Shown here: in pieces, positions 6,227 to 7,618 of the stretch | How the letters are laid out: each line of letters starts with the position of its first letter | Position numbering within the stretch: the stretch's first letter is position 1 | DNA from: Paracoccaceae bacterium | GTDB taxonomy: Bacteria; Pseudomonadota; Alphaproteobacteria; Rhodobacterales; Rhodobacteraceae | Direction of reading: 5' to 3' | Assembly: GCA_026982515.1 (NCBI GenBank) | Contig: JALSGY010000516.1 | Coordinates: 1-7,618, forward strand | Length of the DNA stretch: 7,618 bases | Notes under the pieces: model-generated | Database searches by the model: none | Seen by the model: the letters and a program-made list of their open reading frames with translations, nothing else | What the model was told of the DNA's origin: nothing | Translations under genes and position numbers: made by a program

Positions 6227-6976
6227 ATGACTTACAGACCATTCGAGATCATCGGCGGCAATCCGGATTCGCGCTGGCTTCTGGCCTGCGATCATGCCTC
6301 CAACCATGTGCCGGCAGAAGTCAACGGCGGCACGCTCGGCCTGCCGCCCGAAGAGATGAAGCGCCACATCGCCTACGATATCGGCGCCGCGGGTGTCACC
6401 CGCAGGCTGGCCGAGCTGCTGGACGCGCCAGCCATCCTCGGCCGCTTCTCGCGGCTGGTGATCGACCCCAACCGCGGCGAGGACGATCCGACGCTCGTGA
6501 TGAAGCTCTATGACGGCACCATCATCCCCGGAAACCGCCATGTGGATACCGCCGAGGTGGAGCGCCGCCTCAACGCCTATCACCGCCCCTATCACGCGGC
6601 CTATGCGGAACTGGCCGCACAGCTTGACGACCCGGTGATCGTGGCCGTGCACAGCTTCACCCCGCGGCTCTATTCACGCGCCCCGCGCCCCTGGCACATC
6701 GGCATCCTGCATGCCGCCTGGGATCAGCGCCTCTCGGCCCCGCTGCTGCGGCTGCTGCGCGCCGAACCGGACCTGTGCGTTGGCGAAAACGAGCCCTACG
6801 CCGGCCACCTGCCCGGCGATTCGGTGGACCGTCACGCGCTGCAGCCGGGGCGGATGAACGCGTTGCTGGAAATCCGCCAGGACCTGATCGTCGAGGAAAC
6901 CGGCCAGAACGAATGGGCCGAACGGCTTGCCCCGCTGCTGCAGGCAGCGCTGGCCGAGGCCCGGCCCCCATCCTGA
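6227..6976 (+). CDS. N-formylglutamate amidohydrolase family protein
   Basis: A 249-residue member of the N-formylglutamate amidohydrolase (deformylase) family, whose characterised members split N-formyl-L-glutamate into formate and glutamate at the end of one histidine-degradation route, using a metal ion. Family blocks are in order: LLACDHASNHVP (18-29), HIAYDIGA (47-54), FSRLVIDPNRGEDD (74-87), AVHSFTPRLY (140-149), GENEPYAG (186-193) and LEIRQDLI (214-221). The His, Asp and Glu residues in these blocks are the expected metal and substrate ligands. The start is where homologues begin, although its ribosome-binding site is weak (ACGGGA). No signal peptide, so cytoplasmic. It is followed after 11 bases by a DUF1244 gene and lies divergent from pyk. 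No hut genes are nearby, so the real substrate may be another N-formyl or amide compound. Family call firm, substrate uncertain. Confidence 0.92.
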   Translation: MTYRPFEIIGGNPDSRWLLACDHASNHVPAEVNGGTLGLPPEEMKRHIAYDIGAAGVTRRLAELLDAPAILGRFSRLVIDPNRGEDDPTLVMKLYDGTIIPGNRHVDTAEVERRLNAYHRPYHAAYAELAAQLDDPVIVAVHSFTPRLYSRAPRPWHIGILHAAWDQRLSAPLLRLLRAEPDLCVGENEPYAGHLPGDSVDRHALQPGRMNALLEIRQDLIVEETGQNEWAERLAPLLQAALAEARPPS

Positions 6977-6985
6977 AGGAGGAGA
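6977..6985 (+). promoter_or_regulatory. Strong Shine-Dalgarno site of the DUF1244 gene
   Basis: AAGGAGGAG begins on the base after the stop codon of the amidohydrolase gene, and the ATG follows at 6988. This nearly perfect site, together with the 11-base gap, fixes the start of the DUF1244 protein and argues for coupled translation of the pair. Confidence 0.85.
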
Positions 6986-6987
6986 CC

Positions 6988-7305
6988 ATGGACGAGAAAA
7001 CCCGGATCGAACTGGAGGCCGCCGCCTTTCGCCGCCTGCGCGAGCACCTGATCGAAAAGCGTCCCGACGTGCAGAACATCGACCTGATGAACCTCGCCGG
7101 CTTTTGCCGCAACTGCCTGTCGCGCTGGTATCAGGAGGCGGCTTCGGAACGCGGCATCGAGATGAGCAAGGACGAAGCGCGCGAACTGTTCTACGGTATG
7201 CCCTATTCCGACTGGAAGCTGAACTACCAGACCGAGGCCAGCGACGAACAGAAGGCCGCCTTCGAGGTGGCCTTCCGCGAAAACGTGGGTGATCCCGAAG
7301 GCTGA
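6988..7305 (+). CDS. DUF1244 family protein, function unknown
   Basis: A 105-residue, mostly helical, soluble protein. Conserved parts are an N-terminal helix (EAAAFRRLREHLIEKRPDVQ, 10-29), the hallmark block MNLAGFCRNCLSRWYQEAA (34-52), and FYGMPYSDWKLNYQTEAS (68-85), all characteristic of DUF1244. C40 and C43 form a CxxC pair that could bind metal or be redox active; this is inference. The length is normal for the family. The ATG at 6988 was chosen because of the strong ribosome-binding site and the family start; the frame is open further upstream (to 6775), but that part lies inside the amidohydrolase gene. It forms a two-gene unit with that gene. No function is established that I know of. 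Confidence 0.93.
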   Translation: MDEKTRIELEAAAFRRLREHLIEKRPDVQNIDLMNLAGFCRNCLSRWYQEAASERGIEMSKDEARELFYGMPYSDWKLNYQTEASDEQKAAFEVAFRENVGDPEG

Positions 7306-7337
7306 ATTCTGCCGCGGGCTGGTTTCGCTGCCTTCCC

Positions 7338-7356
7338 GGTGGGCGGTCTCGCCACC
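7338..7356 (+). terminator. Weak terminator-like hairpin after the DUF1244 gene
   Basis: GGTGGGCG (7338-7345) pairs with CGCCACC (7350-7356), with one bulged G and a GTCT loop. It is followed by the pyrimidine run CTCTTCCTCCTC. It lies 32 bases after the DUF1244 stop. The stem is short and the tail has few Ts in a row, so this is only a candidate end for the rightward transcript. Confidence 0.3.
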
Positions 7357-7443
7357 CTCTTCCTCCTCAAGGCGCTGGTGACCGTGCAGGCCGTGGCGGC
7401 ACTTGCGCGCCATCGGCGGCCCGAGGCAATGTGCCGGGCAAAC

Positions 7444-7508
7444 CGGTCGAAGACCGCCTCGGCAGGGAAACGGGCTGGCTGGTGTCCGAACGCCTCCCGG
7501 CCCTGCCG
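7444..7508 (-). repeat. Inverted repeats downstream of the convergent right-edge gene
   Basis: CGGCAGGG (7460-7467) and CCCTGCCG (7501-7508) are perfect complements around a 33-base loop. Just beside them CGGTC (7444-7448) and GACCG (7452-7456) form a hairpin with a three-base loop. On the minus strand these lie 13-80 bases after the stop of the right-edge gene and could help end its transcript. No T-run follows, so a factor-independent terminator is not established. Confidence 0.35.
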
Positions 7509-7521
7509 GGCGCGGCCGGTC

Positions 7522-7618
7522 TCAGATCGCCGACTTGCGGCTTTCCTCCAGGTAGATCTCGCGCAGCCGCGTGGCCACCGGCCCCGGCGTGCCGTCGCCC
7601 AGTTTTACCCCGTCCACC
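7522..7618 (-). CDS. Probable D-amino-acid transaminase, C-terminal 31 codons only
   Basis: Only the last 31 residues are inside the window, ending at TGA 7522-7524. They read VDGVKLGDGTPGPVATRLRE and then end EESRKSAI. The IGDG-x-PGP-x-xxRLRE-xY pattern is the usual C-terminus of class IV pyridoxal-phosphate aminotransferases, closest in my recall to D-amino-acid (D-alanine) transaminases of Rhodobacteraceae; a branched-chain aminotransferase is the main alternative. Such enzymes exchange amino groups between D-amino acids and 2-oxo acids, for example to supply D-glutamate or D-alanine. The catalytic lysine and start lie outside the window. It converges on the DUF1244 gene across a 216-base spacer. 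Confidence 0.7.
   Translation of the reverse strand, partial: VDGVKLGDGTPGPVATRLREIYLEESRKSAI

Larger units (their letters stand above)
7306..7521. other. Gene-free convergent spacer
   Basis: This stretch of 216 bases between two convergent genes has no ORF with a credible start and ribosome-binding site on either strand. It holds several inverted repeats, listed separately, consistent with transcription ending here from both sides. One plus-strand frame, continuing that of the DUF1244 gene after its stop, reads as a short hydrophobic stretch (VGGLATLFLLKALVTVQAVA) but lacks a start, so I do not call it a gene. Confidence 0.6.

Noticed and set aside
6194..6652. 152-codon minus-strand open frame opposite the amidohydrolase
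   Set aside because: Low-complexity shadow of a well-supported gene, with no domain or convincing start.
6832..7413. 193-codon minus-strand open frame over the DUF1244 gene
   Set aside because: It covers a strong DUF1244 gene and part of the amidohydrolase on the other strand, and its sequence resembles no family.
1..7618. Mobile element, CRISPR array, tRNA, phage or defence genes
   Set aside because: No transposase, integrase, direct-repeat array, cloverleaf or defence motif was seen; every sizeable gene is a core housekeeping or conserved family gene.

Overview
The window is an ordinary, high-GC chromosomal stretch from an alphaproteobacterium, most likely Rhodobacteraceae (Paracoccus/Rhodobacter/roseobacter type). 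This rests on the strong G/C bias at third codon positions, on protein wording typical of that family, and on the neighbourhood pyk - small membrane protein - rpmI - rplT - pheS - pheT, divergent from an N-formylglutamate amidohydrolase and a DUF1244 gene. The family placement comes from recognition, not from a database search. I see no mobile element, CRISPR array, tRNA or rRNA.

Minus strand, in transcription order (right to left): pyk (6095-4650), a 74-residue two-helix membrane protein of unknown function (4617-4393), rpmI for L35 (4279-4079), rplT for L20 (4066-3704), pheS (3583-2510) and pheT (2382 to beyond position 1, lacking only its last few codons). All six point the same way with gaps of 32, 113, 12, 120 and 127 bases. 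The set looks like one transcription unit or a few nested ones, linking the last step of glycolysis with 50S ribosomal proteins and phenylalanyl-tRNA synthetase. infC, which precedes rpmI in many bacteria, is not here. The three larger gaps each hold inverted repeats. The rpmI leader has competing stems, the rplT-pheS gap has a strong terminator-like hairpin inside a 22-codon mini-ORF, and the pheS-pheT gap has a compact stem-loop just after the pheS stop.

Plus strand: from a 131-base divergent spacer facing pyk run an N-formylglutamate amidohydrolase family gene (6227-6976) and, 11 bases after it with a near-perfect Shine-Dalgarno site, a DUF1244 gene (6988-7305). A 216-base gene-free stretch with inverted repeats separates these from the 3' end of a convergent minus-strand gene at the right edge, probably a D-amino-acid transaminase.

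No clear new multi-gene system is visible. The observations most worth checking are the structured rplT-pheS gap with its mini-ORF, the structured rpmI leader, the uncharacterised membrane protein inside a translation operon, the residues that predict a K+-independent pyruvate kinase, and the amidohydrolase-DUF1244 pair with no histidine-utilisation genes beside it.
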